The position numbers and the translations under genes are program-made. A stretch of DNA of 64,000 nucleotides from assembly GCF_000247475.1 (NCBI RefSeq), contig NZ_AHZC01000111.1:1-64000 (forward strand). Reading direction: 5' to 3'. The notes beneath the pieces are model-generated. The model did no database searches and was not told where the DNA came from. It worked only from the letters and a program-made list of their open reading frames with translations. This document shows, in pieces, positions 46,477 through 56,969 of this stretch; the stretch's first letter is position 1, and each line of letters begins with the position of its first letter. This DNA comes from Rhizobium sp. PDO1-076 (GTDB lineage: Bacteria; Pseudomonadota; Alphaproteobacteria; Rhizobiales; Rhizobiaceae).

Positions 46477-47295
46477 ATGAAACCCGCTCGTATCATCATC
46501 CTCGCAGTTGCCATCGTGGCCGCCGGCATGGCCGGCCTGCTGGCCATGCGTCTCAGCGGGCGGACATCCGTCACCATCCAGCAGGCCGATGCGGTGATCG
46601 AACGGGAACCGACCGTCAATGTGCTCGTGTCGGCGAAGAACCTTCCGGTTGGCGCAAGGCTCGATGAAAGCGCGATGCGCTGGATGGCCTGGCCGGAAGG
46701 CAGCATCGTCGAAGGATTCATTACCGAAAGCGCCAGGCCACAGGCGGTTACCGAACTGACCGGCGTCGTCGTGCGCTTGCCGCTGTTTGAAGGTGAGCCG
46801 CTGCGGCGCGAAAAAATTGCCGACTCCTCCTCTCGCATCCTGTCGTCGCTGCTGCCGTCCGGCAAACGCGCGGTTTCGACAGAAATCTCGGTTGCCACCG
46901 GCGCCGGCGGCTTCATCCTGCCGAATGACCGGGTCGACGTCATCATGGTGCGCAAGGGCGATGCGGACAATTTCCTCACCGAAACGGTGCTGTCGAATGT
47001 GCGCGTGCTCGCCGTCGACCAGCAGATCGAAGAACAGCCGGACGGCTCCAAATCCGTTCTTGCCACAACGGCAACACTGGAACTGACGCCCGACCAGACG
47101 AAGGTGATGGCGGTTGCACAGCAGATGGCCGAGCGCCTGTCGCTGGCACTGCGCTCGGTTGCCGACGCCCAGGAAGAAGATACCACCGCCGCCGATTATC
47201 TGCTGAGCGGAAGCTCCGGCCAGCCGACAATCCAGGTCATCAAGTCGGGCGAGGTGGTGAAAGCCACCAGCTCATCCGCCGATTCCATGAAGTGA
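46477..47295 (+). CDS. cpaB: Flp pilus assembly protein CpaB (RcpC)
   Basis: 272 aa. One N-terminal transmembrane helix (IIILAVAIVAAGMAGLLAM), then a SAF-like domain (VNVLVSAKNLPVGARLDESA) and a Flp pilus assembly domain (GAGGFILPNDRVDVIMVR). Periplasmic, linked to the secretin. Confidence 0.92.
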   Translation: MKPARIIILAVAIVAAGMAGLLAMRLSGRTSVTIQQADAVIEREPTVNVLVSAKNLPVGARLDESAMRWMAWPEGSIVEGFITESARPQAVTELTGVVVRLPLFEGEPLRREKIADSSSRILSSLLPSGKRAVSTEISVATGAGGFILPNDRVDVIMVRKGDADNFLTETVLSNVRVLAVDQQIEEQPDGSKSVLATTATLELTPDQTKVMAVAQQMAERLSLALRSVADAQEEDTTAADYLLSGSSGQPTIQVIKSGEVVKATSSSADSMK

Positions 47296-47309
47296 GTGGG
47301 GGACACACA

Positions 47310-48872
47310 ATGAAAAACATCCGCGACAGAATTCGTGTTTCCCTGGCCGGCAGCGTCGCATTCGCTCTGGCCTTTACCAGCGTTCCAAACCATTTCGCCC
47401 AATATGCCTTCACGCTTCCGGCTGCGGAAGCGGCCCAGGAAAGCGTATTACGGATCACCGATGCGGGTCCTGGCCGGCGCAAGACGGTCAAGCTTGGCCT
47501 GAACAAGGCACTTGTCGTCGACCTGCCCGCCGATGCGCATGACATCCTGGTGGCAGATCCGACGATGGCGGATGCCGTGACGCGCTCCTCGCGCCGCATC
47601 TACCTGTTCGGCAAGATGGTGGGCCAGACCAATATCTTCATCTTCGGCGAAAATGGCCAGGAGATCATCAGCCTCGACATCGCAATCGAGCGCGATATTG
47701 CCGGTCTTGAAACCAATCTGCGCCGTTTCATTCCCGAATCCGACATCAAGGTCGAGATCGTATCGGATAACATCGTGCTGACAGGCACTGTGCGCACGCC
47801 GCAGGATGCGGCCCGTGCAGCCAACCTTGCCGAAGCCTTCCTCAAGGGCGGTGAAGCGACCACCCGCAACACGACCGCGACAAGCGAAAGCAGCGGTGAC
47901 GGCGCAGTGGCGATCTATGCGGAAGATCGCCAGGAATCGCAGATCGTCAACCTGCTGCAGATCGAAGGCGAGGATCAGGTGACGCTGAAGGTCACGGTTG
48001 CCGAAGTCAGCCGGCAGGTGCTGAAGCAGCTCGGCTTCTCCGGCAGCATTTCCGACGGTTCGACCGGCATCAGCTATGCCAATCCGTCCAATCTCGGCAA
48101 TTCCATCGACCCGACCAGCACGGCCACGATCACCGCCGGCATCGGCGGCCTGGGGATCACCACCTATATCAATGCCATGGAACAGGCCGGGGTGATGCGC
48201 ACGCTGGCCGAACCGAGCCTGACGGCGATCTCCGGCGAGCAGGCGAAATTTTATGTCGGCGGCGAATATCGCATGGCGGCCGAGCAGGAAATCGACGTCG
48301 ACAGCGATACGGGACAGGCGACGTTGAGCCGGACCAGCGAGACCGTCGACTACGGTATCGAGCTCAATTTCCGCCCCGTCGTTCTGGCTCCCGGCCGGAT
48401 CAGCCTGAAGATCGAGACAAATGTGTCCGAGCCGACCTGGGAAGGCTCGGTTGTCACCGGCAATACCTCAAATTCCATTCCGGGATCGACCTATCTGTCG
48501 ATCCGCAAGCGCGAGGCGTCGACAACCGTCGAGCTTCCCTCCGGTGGCTCGATCGTGATTGCCGGGCTCGTGCAGGACAATATCCGCCAGGCCATGTCGG
48601 GCCTGCCGGGCCTGTCCAAGGTTCCGATCCTCGGCACGCTGTTCCGCAGCAAGGACTTCCAGCGCAGTGAAACCGAACTGGTGATCATCGCGACGCCTTA
48701 TCTGGTGCGGCCGGTTGCGCGCGGTGCGCTGTCGCGGCCCGACGACAACTTCAACCCTGAAAACGATGGCGCGACCTTCTTCCTCAACCGGGTGAACAAG
48801 GTCTATGGCCGCCGCGAAACCGCAGGTTCCGCCGGCCAGTATCACGGCGCCGTCGGGTTTATTTACAAGTGA
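47310..48872 (+). CDS. cpaC: Flp pilus secretin CpaC (RcpA)
   Basis: 520 aa. Signal peptide, pilus N-terminal domain (about 50-120), BON-like domain (IVLTGTVRTPQDAARAANLA), and the secretin core (VTLKVTVAEVSRQVLKQLG, VELPSGGSIVIAGLVQDN, LPGLSKVPILGTLFRSKDF). Forms the outer-membrane pore. ATG after GGGGGACACACA. Confidence 0.95.
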   Translation: MKNIRDRIRVSLAGSVAFALAFTSVPNHFAQYAFTLPAAEAAQESVLRITDAGPGRRKTVKLGLNKALVVDLPADAHDILVADPTMADAVTRSSRRIYLFGKMVGQTNIFIFGENGQEIISLDIAIERDIAGLETNLRRFIPESDIKVEIVSDNIVLTGTVRTPQDAARAANLAEAFLKGGEATTRNTTATSESSGDGAVAIYAEDRQESQIVNLLQIEGEDQVTLKVTVAEVSRQVLKQLGFSGSISDGSTGISYANPSNLGNSIDPTSTATITAGIGGLGITTYINAMEQAGVMRTLAEPSLTAISGEQAKFYVGGEYRMAAEQEIDVDSDTGQATLSRTSETVDYGIELNFRPVVLAPGRISLKIETNVSEPTWEGSVVTGNTSNSIPGSTYLSIRKREASTTVELPSGGSIVIAGLVQDNIRQAMSGLPGLSKVPILGTLFRSKDFQRSETELVIIATPYLVRPVARGALSRPDDNFNPENDGATFFLNRVNKVYGRRETAGSAGQYHGAVGFIYK

Positions 48873-48892
48873 GCGGAGGTTTCAGGATCGCA

Positions 48893-49618
48893 ATGACACA
48901 CACCACGCTGCACGCCAAGGAAAGCCAGCCAGCCATGGCCCCAGATCGTAGAAACCGCCGCCTGCACCGCATCGTGATGACCGCCATGATGATCGGCGCT
49001 TCCGTCATGCTTGCCGGATGCGGTACGAACAAGGACAACATGTCGACGGGGGCAATCCCCGATGACTATCGCACGCGTCATCCGATCACGCTGAACGAGG
49101 TCGAACATACGCTCGACATTCCGATTGCATCCGGCGATCACAGGCTTTCGAATGGAGTGCAGGATTCGATCGGCGGCTTTGCTACGGATTATCTCTCCAC
49201 CTCGTCGGGCAGCATCCAGATCATGCTGCCGCAGGGCTCGGCCAATGCAGGCGCTGCGGCAAATGTTCGGGCGCAGATCCGCAAGGTGCTGACCGCAAAG
49301 GGCGTGCAAGCGAACCGAATCATCGAGACCTCGTATCAGGCGTCTGCCACCGGCGACGCCGCTCCGGTGCGCCTGAGCTATGTCGCGATCACGGCCGTGA
49401 CCAACCAGTGCGGCGAATGGCCGGAAGATCTACAGAACAACACGTTCAGCAACACGAACTATCACAATTTTGGTTGTGCTTCGCAGAGCAACATCGCTGC
49501 CCAGATCGCGAACCCGATGGATCTTGTCACGCCAAGAGCCGTGGCGCCGATCGACGCGACCCGGCGCTCGACCGTTATCGGCCTTTATCGCGAAGGCAGC
49601 GACACCTCCACGGAATGA
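48893..49618 (+). CDS. cpaD: Flp pilus lipoprotein CpaD (RcpB-like)
   Basis: 241 aa. Lipobox in SVMLAGCGTNKDN, then RHPITLNEVEHTLDIPIASG and the Cys-containing NQCGEWPED and NFGCASQSNIAAQIANPMD typical of CpaD. Pilus biogenesis lipoprotein, outer membrane or periplasm. Its ATG is preferred over a GTG that overlaps the cpaC stop. Confidence 0.9.
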   Translation: MTHTTLHAKESQPAMAPDRRNRRLHRIVMTAMMIGASVMLAGCGTNKDNMSTGAIPDDYRTRHPITLNEVEHTLDIPIASGDHRLSNGVQDSIGGFATDYLSTSSGSIQIMLPQGSANAGAAANVRAQIRKVLTAKGVQANRIIETSYQASATGDAAPVRLSYVAITAVTNQCGEWPEDLQNNTFSNTNYHNFGCASQSNIAAQIANPMDLVTPRAVAPIDATRRSTVIGLYREGSDTSTE

Positions 49619-49652
49619 CGCGGCTTGATGCCCTCAATGACAGGAAGATAGC

Positions 49653-50942
49653 ATGAGTGCGATCGATTACGAATTCGAGGAAGGGCCCGGCGGCAGCCGC
49701 GGGTCGGCGGAGCCGGTCGTTTCCGGCGATGTCGAAGCCCTGCGGCCGCTGCCCCGCATTTCCGTGCACGCCTTCTGCCTCAGCGACAGCGTGCAGCGGG
49801 TCATGGAACAATGCGCCAATGACCGGCGCCTAGCACGCGTCAGCCTGCGGATCACGCATGGCAATATCACGGCCGCGGCGAACATGTTCGCCTCGACGCC
49901 GACGCCGAACCTGATCATTCTGGAAACCGAGGCCGCGCCGGCGCATTTGCTGGCGGAGCTGGCGCCGCTGGCCGAGGTCTGCGACCCGAGCTCGCGCGTC
50001 ATCATTGTCGGCCGGCACAACGACATCTCGCTCTACCGGGAACTGATGCGCAGCGGCATTTCCGAATATATCGTCGCGCCTTTCTCGATGGCCGACATCA
50101 TGAGCGCCATTGCCGGGATCTTCGTCGATCCGGAAGCGGAACCACTTGGCAAAAGCATCGCCTTCATCGGCGCCAAGGGCGGTGTCGGCTCCTCGACGAT
50201 CGCCCACAACTGCGCCTTCGGCATCTCGACGCTGTTTTCAACCGAGACCGTGCTTGCGGATCTCGACCTGCCTTTCGGGACCGCCAATATCGATTTCGAC
50301 CAGGACCCGGCACTGGGCATGGCGGAAGCCGTGTTTTCGCCCGAACGCCTTGACGAAGTCTTCCTCGATCGTCTGCTGGCCAATTGCTCGCGCAATCTGT
50401 CACTGCTGGCAGCGCCGTCGATGCTGGACCGCGGCTATGACTACGAGAGCGGCGCCTTCCAGCCGATCCTCGAACTGTTGCAGCGCAGCGCCCCTGTCAC
50501 CGTTCTCGACCTGCCGCATAGCTGGTTGGACTGGACCCGCAGCGTGCTGTCGGATGCCGACGAGATCGTCATTACCTGCGCGCCGGATCTCGCCAATCTG
50601 CGCAATGCCAAGAACATGGTCGATGCGCTGAAGAAACTGCGGCCGAACGACAAGGCTCCGCATCTGGTGCTCAACCAGGTCGGGATGCCCAAACGTCCGG
50701 AAATCTCGCCGCAGGATTTCTTCGAACCGCTCGAAATCGAGCCGGTCGCGATCATCCCCTTCGATGCGATGCTGTTCGGCACGGCAACCAATAGCGGCCG
50801 GATGATTTCGGAAATGGACGCCAAGTCGCCGACTGCAGAGACATTTTCGCAGCTAGCACATCTGTTGACCGGCAGAGCAACGATCAAGAAGCCGAAGAAG
50901 GCGGGCCTCGGCTCGCTGATCGGCAAACTTCGCAAGAAGTAA
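49653..50942 (+). CDS. cpaE: Pilus localisation ATPase CpaE (TadZ)
   Basis: 429 aa. An N-terminal receiver-like domain without a clear phosphorylation site, then a MinD/ParA-like ATPase with a deviant Walker A (GAKGGVGSSTIAHN) and VLADLDLPFGTANID. Places the Tad machine at a pole in related bacteria. Cytosolic. Confidence 0.92.
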   Translation: MSAIDYEFEEGPGGSRGSAEPVVSGDVEALRPLPRISVHAFCLSDSVQRVMEQCANDRRLARVSLRITHGNITAAANMFASTPTPNLIILETEAAPAHLLAELAPLAEVCDPSSRVIIVGRHNDISLYRELMRSGISEYIVAPFSMADIMSAIAGIFVDPEAEPLGKSIAFIGAKGGVGSSTIAHNCAFGISTLFSTETVLADLDLPFGTANIDFDQDPALGMAEAVFSPERLDEVFLDRLLANCSRNLSLLAAPSMLDRGYDYESGAFQPILELLQRSAPVTVLDLPHSWLDWTRSVLSDADEIVITCAPDLANLRNAKNMVDALKKLRPNDKAPHLVLNQVGMPKRPEISPQDFFEPLEIEPVAIIPFDAMLFGTATNSGRMISEMDAKSPTAETFSQLAHLLTGRATIKKPKKAGLGSLIGKLRKK

Positions 50943-50969
50943 ACCGCAAGACAGGAACGGGTAAAGCTC

Positions 50970-52451
50970 ATGTTTGGCAAACGCGGCGGCGAGGGTTTTG
51001 GCAAAGGCGGATCGGGCGTTGGCACGATACCGGCGCAGCCCCCGGCTGCCAGTTCGGCAGGACGGTCTGCAACAAGCCTGCTGGAGCCTGGCAACGCGGA
51101 CGCTCGCCAACAGGTTTCCCCGCCACCACTGCAGGCCCCCAGCCGCAAGCGCCCGCCTCGCGCGGACGATTACTACGATACCAAGAGCCAGGTGTTTTCG
51201 GCCCTGATCGACACGATCGACCTGTCACAGCTGGCCAAGCTCGACGGCGAAAGCGCGCGCGAGGAAATTCGCGACATCGTCAACGACATCATCACGATCA
51301 AGAATTTCGCGATGTCGATCTCCGAGCAGGAAGAGCTGCTGGAAGACATCTGCAACGACGTGCTGGGCTATGGTCCGCTGGAACCGCTTCTGGCGCGTGA
51401 CGACATCTCGGATATCATGGTCAACGGCGCCGGCCAGACCTTCATCGAAGTCGCCGGCAAGACCATCGAGTCGGAGATCCGCTTCCGCGACAATTCCCAG
51501 CTCCTGTCGATCTGCCAGCGCATCGTCAGCCAGGTCGGACGTCGCGTCGATGAATCGAGCCCGATCTGCGACGCGCGCTTGCCCGACGGCTCGCGTGTCA
51601 ACGTCATTGCACCACCGCTGGCCATCGACGGCCCGGCGCTGACCATTCGTAAGTTCAAGAAGGACAAGCTCAATCTTTCCCAGCTGGTGAAATTCGGCGC
51701 GATCACGCCGGAAGGCGCCGAGGTGCTGCAGATCATCGGGCGCGTGCGCTGTAACGTCGTCATTTCCGGCGGTACCGGCTCGGGGAAGACGACGCTGCTG
51801 AACTGCCTGACCGGCTTTATCGACACAGACGAGCGCATCATCACCTGCGAAGACACGGCCGAACTTCAGTTGCAGCAGCCACATGTCGTGCGCCTGGAAA
51901 CACGGCCGCCGAACATCGAAGGCGAAGGCGAGATCACCATGCGCGATCTCGTCAAGAACTGCCTGCGTATGCGCCCCGAACGGATCATCGTCGGCGAAGT
52001 GCGCGGACCCGAGGTGTTCGACCTGCTGCAGGCGATGAACACCGGTCACGACGGTTCGATGGGCACGATCCATGCCAATACGCCGCGCGAATGCCTCTCC
52101 CGCATGGAATCGATGATCGCCATGGGCGGCTTCACACTGCCAGCCAAGACGGTTCGCGAAATCATCTCGGGTTCGATCGACGTGATCATCCAGGCCGCCC
52201 GCCTGCGCGACGGTTCGCGCCGCATCACCCACATTACCGAGGTCATCGGCATGGAAGGGGACGTGATCATCACCCAGGACCTGATGCGCTACGAAATCGA
52301 AGGCGAGGACGCGCACGGCAAGATCATCGGCCGGCACATGTCGACCGGCATCGGCAAGCCGCATTTCTGGGACCGCGCCCGCTACTACAACGAAGATCGC
52401 AGACTTGCTGCGTCTCTCGACGCCATGGAACAGAAATCCAAGGGGATTTGA
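50970..52451 (+). CDS. cpaF: Flp pilus assembly ATPase CpaF (TadA)
   Basis: 493 aa. Walker A in [15 protein letters not shown], Asp box [14 protein letters not shown], Walker [21 protein letters not shown] and His box [15 protein letters not shown]. Secretion-type hexameric ATPase that powers pilus extension and retraction. The first 60 residues are low complexity. Confidence 0.95.
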   Translation: MFGKRGGEGFGKGGSGVGTIPAQPPAASSAGRSATSLLEPGNADARQQVSPPPLQAPSRKRPPRADDYYDTKSQVFSALIDTIDLSQLAKLDGESAREEIRDIVNDIITIKNFAMSISEQEELLEDICNDVLGYGPLEPLLARDDISDIMVNGAGQTFIEVAGKTIESEIRFRDNSQLLSICQRIVSQVGRRVDESSPICDARLPDGSRVNVIAPPLAIDGPALTIRKFKKDKLNLSQLVKFGAITPEGAEVLQIIGRVRCNVVISGGTGSGKTTLLNCLTGFIDTDERIITCEDTAELQLQQPHVVRLETRPPNIEGEGEITMRDLVKNCLRMRPERIIVGEVRGPEVFDLLQAMNTGHDGSMGTIHANTPRECLSRMESMIAMGGFTLPAKTVREIISGSIDVIIQAARLRDGSRRITHITEVIGMEGDVIITQDLMRYEIEGEDAHGKIIGRHMSTGIGKPHFWDRARYYNEDRRLAASLDAMEQKSKGI

Positions 52452-52456
52452 TCGCA

Positions 52457-53467
52457 ATGTTCGGTATCGATCCGACCATACTGGCCATCGTCATGCTCGC
52501 CGCGATCTCGACCGGTGCGGTGGCCTATGGCGTGCTGTATACCCGCATCGAGACCGAGAAGAAGACGGCGACCAGGATCAGCCGGGTGAAGGCTGCCGAA
52601 ACAGACCTCAACCAGGTCAAGGCGGCCCGCGACCGGGTGCAGGAAATCTCCAAGCGGCGAAAATCCGTCCAGGATTCGCTGAAGGAACTGGAAAAGAAGC
52701 AGGAAAAATCGAAGAAGGCCAAGCAAACCAGCCTGAAGGGCCGGCTCACCCAAGCCAACCTGCCGCTTACGCCGGCGCATTTCTACATGCTGAGCGCGGT
52801 GTTCGGGCTGGTGGTGTTTGTCGGCACCTTCCTGGTCGGCCTGCCGCCGCTGGTTACCGGCGGATTGGGCTTCGTCGCCATGCTCGGCCTGCCGCGCTGG
52901 ATCCTCGGCTTCCTGATCAAGCGCCGTCAGAAGCAGTTCATCAACGAGTTCCCCAATTCGCTCGACGTGATGACCCGCTCCATCCGCTCCGGCCTGCCGC
53001 TCAACGATGCAATCCGGATGATCGCGGCTGACGGCCAGGAACCGGTGAAGACCGAGTTTCGCCGGGTCGTCGATTCACAGCAGATGGGTCTCAGCGTGCC
53101 GGAAGCCTGCGCGCGCATGTACCAGACGATGCAACTGTCCGAGATCAGCTTCTTTGCCATTGTCATCGCCATCCAGGGACAAGCGGGCGGCAATCTTTCC
53201 GAAGCACTCGCGAACCTGTCGCGCGTGCTGCGCGACCGCAAGAAAATGCGGGCGAAGGTCAGTGCGCTGTCTATGGAAGCCAAGGCGTCCGCAGCGATTA
53301 TCGGCGCCCTGCCGTTCATCGTCGCCTTCCTCGTCTACATGACGTCACCCGCCTATATCATGATCCTTTTCACCGACTCGCGCGGACACCTGATCCTCGG
53401 CGCATCCGCGGTGTGGATGAGCATCGGCCTGCTGGTAATGCGCAACATGATCAACTTCGATATCTAG
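52457..53467 (+). CDS. tadB: Flp pilus membrane protein TadB
   Basis: 336 aa. N-terminal helix, a charged coiled-coil-like stretch (KRRKSVQDSLKELEKKQEKS), and a T2SSF domain (EFPNSLDVMTRSIRSGLPL, AIQGQAGGNLSEALANLSRV). Starts 5 bp after cpaF. Inner-membrane platform protein. Confidence 0.92.
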   Translation: MFGIDPTILAIVMLAAISTGAVAYGVLYTRIETEKKTATRISRVKAAETDLNQVKAARDRVQEISKRRKSVQDSLKELEKKQEKSKKAKQTSLKGRLTQANLPLTPAHFYMLSAVFGLVVFVGTFLVGLPPLVTGGLGFVAMLGLPRWILGFLIKRRQKQFINEFPNSLDVMTRSIRSGLPLNDAIRMIAADGQEPVKTEFRRVVDSQQMGLSVPEACARMYQTMQLSEISFFAIVIAIQGQAGGNLSEALANLSRVLRDRKKMRAKVSALSMEAKASAAIIGALPFIVAFLVYMTSPAYIMILFTDSRGHLILGASAVWMSIGLLVMRNMINFDI

Positions 53468-53479
53468 GAGCGGCAAGGC

Positions 53480-54463
53480 ATGACCGAAAACTGGGCCGCC
53501 CGCGTTACCGACCCTACCCTGATCATCGCAGTGCTGGTGGCGCTTGCGGTCTTTGCGACGTTCTACACACTGGTCATGCCGATGCTGGAGCGCGGCGACC
53601 TGAACAAGCGGATGCGGGCCGTGTCGACCGAGCGCGACCTGATCCGCGCCCGCGAACGCGCGCGGCTCAATTCGGACGCGCAGGGCAAGGCCACCCTTCG
53701 CGCCAACAACAACCAGTCTGTCCGCCAGCTTGTCGAACGGTTCAACCTGCGCAAGGCGCTGGTCGACGACACGACCATGGACAAGCTCAAGGCAGCCGGC
53801 CTTCGCTCGCAAAATGCGCTGAACATCTTCCTGCTTGCCCGGTTCCTGCTGCCGTTCGCGACACTTGTCGTGACGGCAATCTGGATCTTCGCGCTTGGCA
53901 ATCTTGCCGACAAGCCTTTGCCGATCCGGCTGTTCGCCACCATTGTAGGCGGCTATATCGGTTTCTATCTGCCGAATATCTACGTTTCAAATCGGATCGG
54001 CAAACGTCAGCACTCGATCCGCCGCGCCTGGCCCGACGCTCTCGACCTGATGCTGATTTGCGTCGAATCCGGCATTTCGATCGAGGCCGCGATGCGGCGC
54101 GTAGCCGACGAAATCGGTGAACAATCGCCGGAACTGGCCGAGGAAATGGTCCTGACGACCGCGGAACTGTCCTTCCTGCCGGATCGCCGGCAAGCGCTGG
54201 AAAACCTGGGCACCCGCACGCAGCTCGATGGCGTGAAGAACGTGACGCAGGCGCTGATCCAGGCCGAACGCTACGGAACGCCGATCGCCCAGGCCTTGCG
54301 CGTGCTGGCCCAGGAAGGCCGCGACGAACGCATGAACGAAGCGGAGAAAAAGGCCGCAGCGCTGCCGCCGAAACTCACCGTGCCGATGATCCTGTTCTTC
54401 CTGCCGGTGCTGATCGCGGTCATTCTCGGACCGGCCGGCATTCAGGTGTCCGACCGGTTCTAA
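53480..54463 (+). CDS. tadC: Flp pilus membrane protein TadC
   Basis: 327 aa. T2SSF domain: WPDALDLMLICVESGISIEA and LIQAERYGTPIAQALRVLAQ, with three or four hydrophobic segments. Pairs with TadB in the inner membrane. Last gene of the cpa run; an interspersed repeat follows it. Confidence 0.92.
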   Translation: MTENWAARVTDPTLIIAVLVALAVFATFYTLVMPMLERGDLNKRMRAVSTERDLIRARERARLNSDAQGKATLRANNNQSVRQLVERFNLRKALVDDTTMDKLKAAGLRSQNALNIFLLARFLLPFATLVVTAIWIFALGNLADKPLPIRLFATIVGGYIGFYLPNIYVSNRIGKRQHSIRRAWPDALDLMLICVESGISIEAAMRRVADEIGEQSPELAEEMVLTTAELSFLPDRRQALENLGTRTQLDGVKNVTQALIQAERYGTPIAQALRVLAQEGRDERMNEAEKKAAALPPKLTVPMILFFLPVLIAVILGPAGIQVSDRF

Positions 54464-54468
54464 AGCAG

Positions 54469-54540
54469 ATCCGGCGAAGACAGTATCGCCTTCAATGCGC
54501 TATCTCTTTGTTTTTACGAAATTTCGCTGACAAACCTGTA
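54469..54540 (+). repeat. Interspersed repeat, degenerate copy
   Basis: Shares CAATGC..TATCTCTTTGTTTT and flanking blocks with the copy at 55433-55534, same orientation. Begins 6 bp after the tadC stop. Confidence 0.65.
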
Positions 54541-54592
54541 TAGCGTGCTCGCCGCGTTTCATCGCACGCGCGGCGGGCCGGTCAGACTGCTC

Positions 54593-54748
54593 TCAGTGAA
54601 CGGTATCCTGCTCGTCTTCGAGCAGCTTGAAAGCATCCTGCAGGGCAGCGACCAGAATATTGGTCAGCTCATCAGCCTTGTTTTCCAGCAACATCAGCTT
54701 GATCGCCATGTCCTGCTGCTCGAAATATTGATCCGGTCCCTCAATCAT
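54593..54748 (-). CDS. 51-aa acidic small protein (not among longer frames)
   Basis: Reads MIEGPDQYFEQQDMAIKL then helical and acidic to a stop; ends LLEDEQDTVH. Predicted to be one or two amphipathic helices. A GGGGAC lies 8 bases before the ATG. No family recognised. It is downstream of the coxG-like gene on the same strand, between the two interspersed repeats. Real gene or chance frame cannot be settled by eye. Confidence 0.5.
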   Translation of the reverse strand: MIEGPDQYFEQQDMAIKLMLLENKADELTNILVAALQDAFKLLEDEQDTVH

Positions 54749-54853
54749 CGTTCATGTCCCCATATCACCGAATCATCTCGGCTGATGATGAACATCAACA
54801 AGGTGGCTTGCGCAGGGCTTTCAGTCACGACAATTTTAATAAATGAAGAAAGA

Positions 54854-55315
54854 TCATCCGGTGGCCGCATTTGCCGCCGACACCGCTGCGCCAAAGCTGG
54901 AGAAAAATTCGCCCGCGAGCTTCTTAGCGGTCGAATCGATCAGGCGACTGCCAAGCTGGGCAATCTTGCCGCCCACCTCTGCCTTGACGACATAGGTCAG
55001 GATCGTTGCATCCGGACCATCGGATTCCAGCGAAACATCGGCAGCGCCCTTGGCGAAACCCGCGAGACCGCCCTTGCCCTCGCCAGCGATGGTATAGGAA
55101 TGGGGTGGGTTGAGGTTCTGCAATTCGACCGAACCCTCGAATTTCGCCTTGATCGGGCCGATCTTGAGAACCACCCGCGCGCTCATCGCTGTATCGGATG
55201 TCTTTTCCAGGCTCTCGCAGCCGGGGATGGCTTGCGCTAGGATGGTCGGATCATTGAGCCCGCGCCAGACAGCCTCCACTGGCGCCTCGATGCGTTCGCT
55301 GCTCTGCATGTCCAT
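54854..55315 (-). CDS. CoxG/SRPBCC-family protein
   Basis: 153 aa. The START-like CoxG pattern is clear: SSERIEAPVEAVWRGLNDPT, LAQAIPGCESLEK, VVLKIGPIKAKFEGSVEL and GGKIAQLGSRLIDSTAKK. CoxG recruits CO-dehydrogenase-type enzymes to membranes, but no molybdo-enzyme gene is near, so the partner is open. ATG after GGAGGATACCAGCC. Confidence 0.85.
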   Translation of the reverse strand: MDMQSSERIEAPVEAVWRGLNDPTILAQAIPGCESLEKTSDTAMSARVVLKIGPIKAKFEGSVELQNLNPPHSYTIAGEGKGGLAGFAKGAADVSLESDGPDATILTYVVKAEVGGKIAQLGSRLIDSTAKKLAGEFFSSFGAAVSAANAATG

Positions 55316-55432
55316 GGCTGGTATCCTCCCCGGTCAATGAAACTCGAGCGGGCTCCCTCCCGCCCGCTCAAACTGCATGGGCGACAGCGCGGATGCAAGT
55401 CTTCTGATCGAGATCGGCCCGACCCGGCTCGA

Positions 55433-55534
55433 GGATTTCCGGCGAAAACGCAGTCGCTTTCAATGCAATATCTCTTTGTTTTCACGCAATTTTGGACGCA
55501 AAACCGGTACCCACTTTTGCTGGAATTGCTCTAG
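55433..55534 (+). repeat. Interspersed rhizobial repeat, full copy
   Basis: Runs through GCTTTCAATGC, TCTCTTTGTTTTCACGC and ACTTTTGCTGGAATTGCTC to CTAG; its end contains the stop codon of pncB. This type of AT-rich intergenic repeat is common in Rhizobiaceae (recalled, not searched). Confidence 0.65.
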
Positions 55535-56835
55535 ACGAGGACGGCCTGCTCGACACGATCCTGCGAACCGAAAAACTTCAGATAGCGTTCGACCTCGTCG
55601 GGGTCACCTGTTGCCTTGCGCGGATTGTCGGAGAGCTTGACGGCGGGGCGGCCATTGGCTTCCGCGACCTTGCAGACAATCGAAATCGGCTTCAACCCGG
55701 CAATCTCGTGCGGGGCGCAGCCGGCAAAGTCATTGGTGAGGTTGGTGCCCCAACCGAAGCTCATGCGCACGCGACCGGCGAAATGACGGTAGGTATCGAT
55801 AATCGCATCGACATCCAGGCCATCGGAGAAGATCAGCAACTTCTTGCGCGGATCACGGCCCATCTTCTTCCACCAGTCGATGATCTTTTCGCCGCCTTCA
55901 ATCGGCGGCGCACTGTCCGGGCGGAAGCCGGTCCAATCGGCCACCCATTCCGGCGCGTCGTGCAGGAAGGAGGCCGTACCGAAGGCGTCCGGCAGGACAA
56001 TCAGAAGATTGCCGCCATAGAGCCGGTTCCAGTCTTTCAGGACCTGGTAGGGGGCGGCGGCCAGTTGTTGATCGGTGTTGGCCAGGGCTGCCACCACCAT
56101 CGGCAATTCATGTGCATTGGTACCGACGGCTTCGAGATCGGAATCCATCGCCAGCAGCACGTTGCTGGTGCCGGTAAAGGCCGGGCCGATGCCTTCCTTC
56201 AGGGCATCGACACACCAGCGCTGCCAGAGGAAGCTGTGGCGGCGGCGGGTGCCGAAATCGGAAATACGCAGACCCGGAAGTTCGCCAAGGCGCTCGACCT
56301 TGGCCCACATCTTGGCCTTGGCACGCGCATAGAGCACGTCGAGGGTAAAATAGCCGAGCGAGCGCATGGCGGCGCGACTGCGCAATTCGTTGATGATGGC
56401 AAGCGCCGGGATTTCCCACAGCGTCGTCTCCATCCAGGAGCCGTGAAAGGTCAGTTCGTACTGGCCATCGCGTTTGTGCAACTCGTATTCCGGCAGTTGC
56501 AGATTGCCGAGCCATGCGAGGAATTCCGGCTCGAAGATCTGGGCGCGACCATAGAAGGTGTTGCCGGCCAGCCAGATCATTTCCTTCTTGGTCAGCCTGA
56601 GCGAGCGAACGTGATCCAGCTGATCGCGCAATTCTTGCTCGTCGATCTCGTCTGCGAGGCGGACAGAAGTAGTGCGGTTGATCAGCGTGAAGGTGGCATT
56701 GACCGTGGGATAGAGCTTCCAGATCATCTGGAGCATCAGCAACTTGTAGAAATCGGTGTCGATCAGGCTGCGGATAATCGGATCGAGCTTCCAGGCATGA
56801 TTGAAAACCCTGGTTGCAATATCAGTCTTCGTCAT
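55531..56835 (-). CDS. pncB: Nicotinate phosphoribosyltransferase
   Basis: 434 aa. [49 protein letters not shown] (the His phosphorylated in the family) and [12 protein letters not shown]-like [12 protein letters not shown] are NAPRTase hallmarks. Makes nicotinate mononucleotide for NAD salvage. The ATG is used; a GTG three codons upstream is possible. Its stop lies inside an interspersed repeat. Confidence 0.95.
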   Translation of the reverse strand: MTKTDIATRVFNHAWKLDPIIRSLIDTDFYKLLMLQMIWKLYPTVNATFTLINRTTSVRLADEIDEQELRDQLDHVRSLRLTKKEMIWLAGNTFYGRAQIFEPEFLAWLGNLQLPEYELHKRDGQYELTFHGSWMETTLWEIPALAIINELRSRAAMRSLGYFTLDVLYARAKAKMWAKVERLGELPGLRISDFGTRRRHSFLWQRWCVDALKEGIGPAFTGTSNVLLAMDSDLEAVGTNAHELPMVVAALANTDQQLAAAPYQVLKDWNRLYGGNLLIVLPDAFGTASFLHDAPEWVADWTGFRPDSAPPIEGGEKIIDWWKKMGRDPRKKLLIFSDGLDVDAIIDTYRHFAGRVRMSFGWGTNLTNDFAGCAPHEIAGLKPISIVCKVAEANGRPAVKLSDNPRKATGDPDEVERYLKFFGSQDRVEQAVLV

Positions 56836-56969
56836 GGAAGCCACTGCCCTATTTGCCGCGACGCTCCGGACACGGCTGAACGGCCGAAAATCGCTTCGGC
56901 CGTTTCCGTCTCAAGTTATCGGCAAACTATGTCGGAATGTCCAGACAACGACACGCCTCCCGCTGCCGA

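Noticed and set aside
54545-55240. 231-aa plus-strand frame opposite the CoxG-like gene
   Set aside because: Antisense to a well-supported SRPBCC gene and to the 51-aa frame; no motif and no ribosome-binding site.
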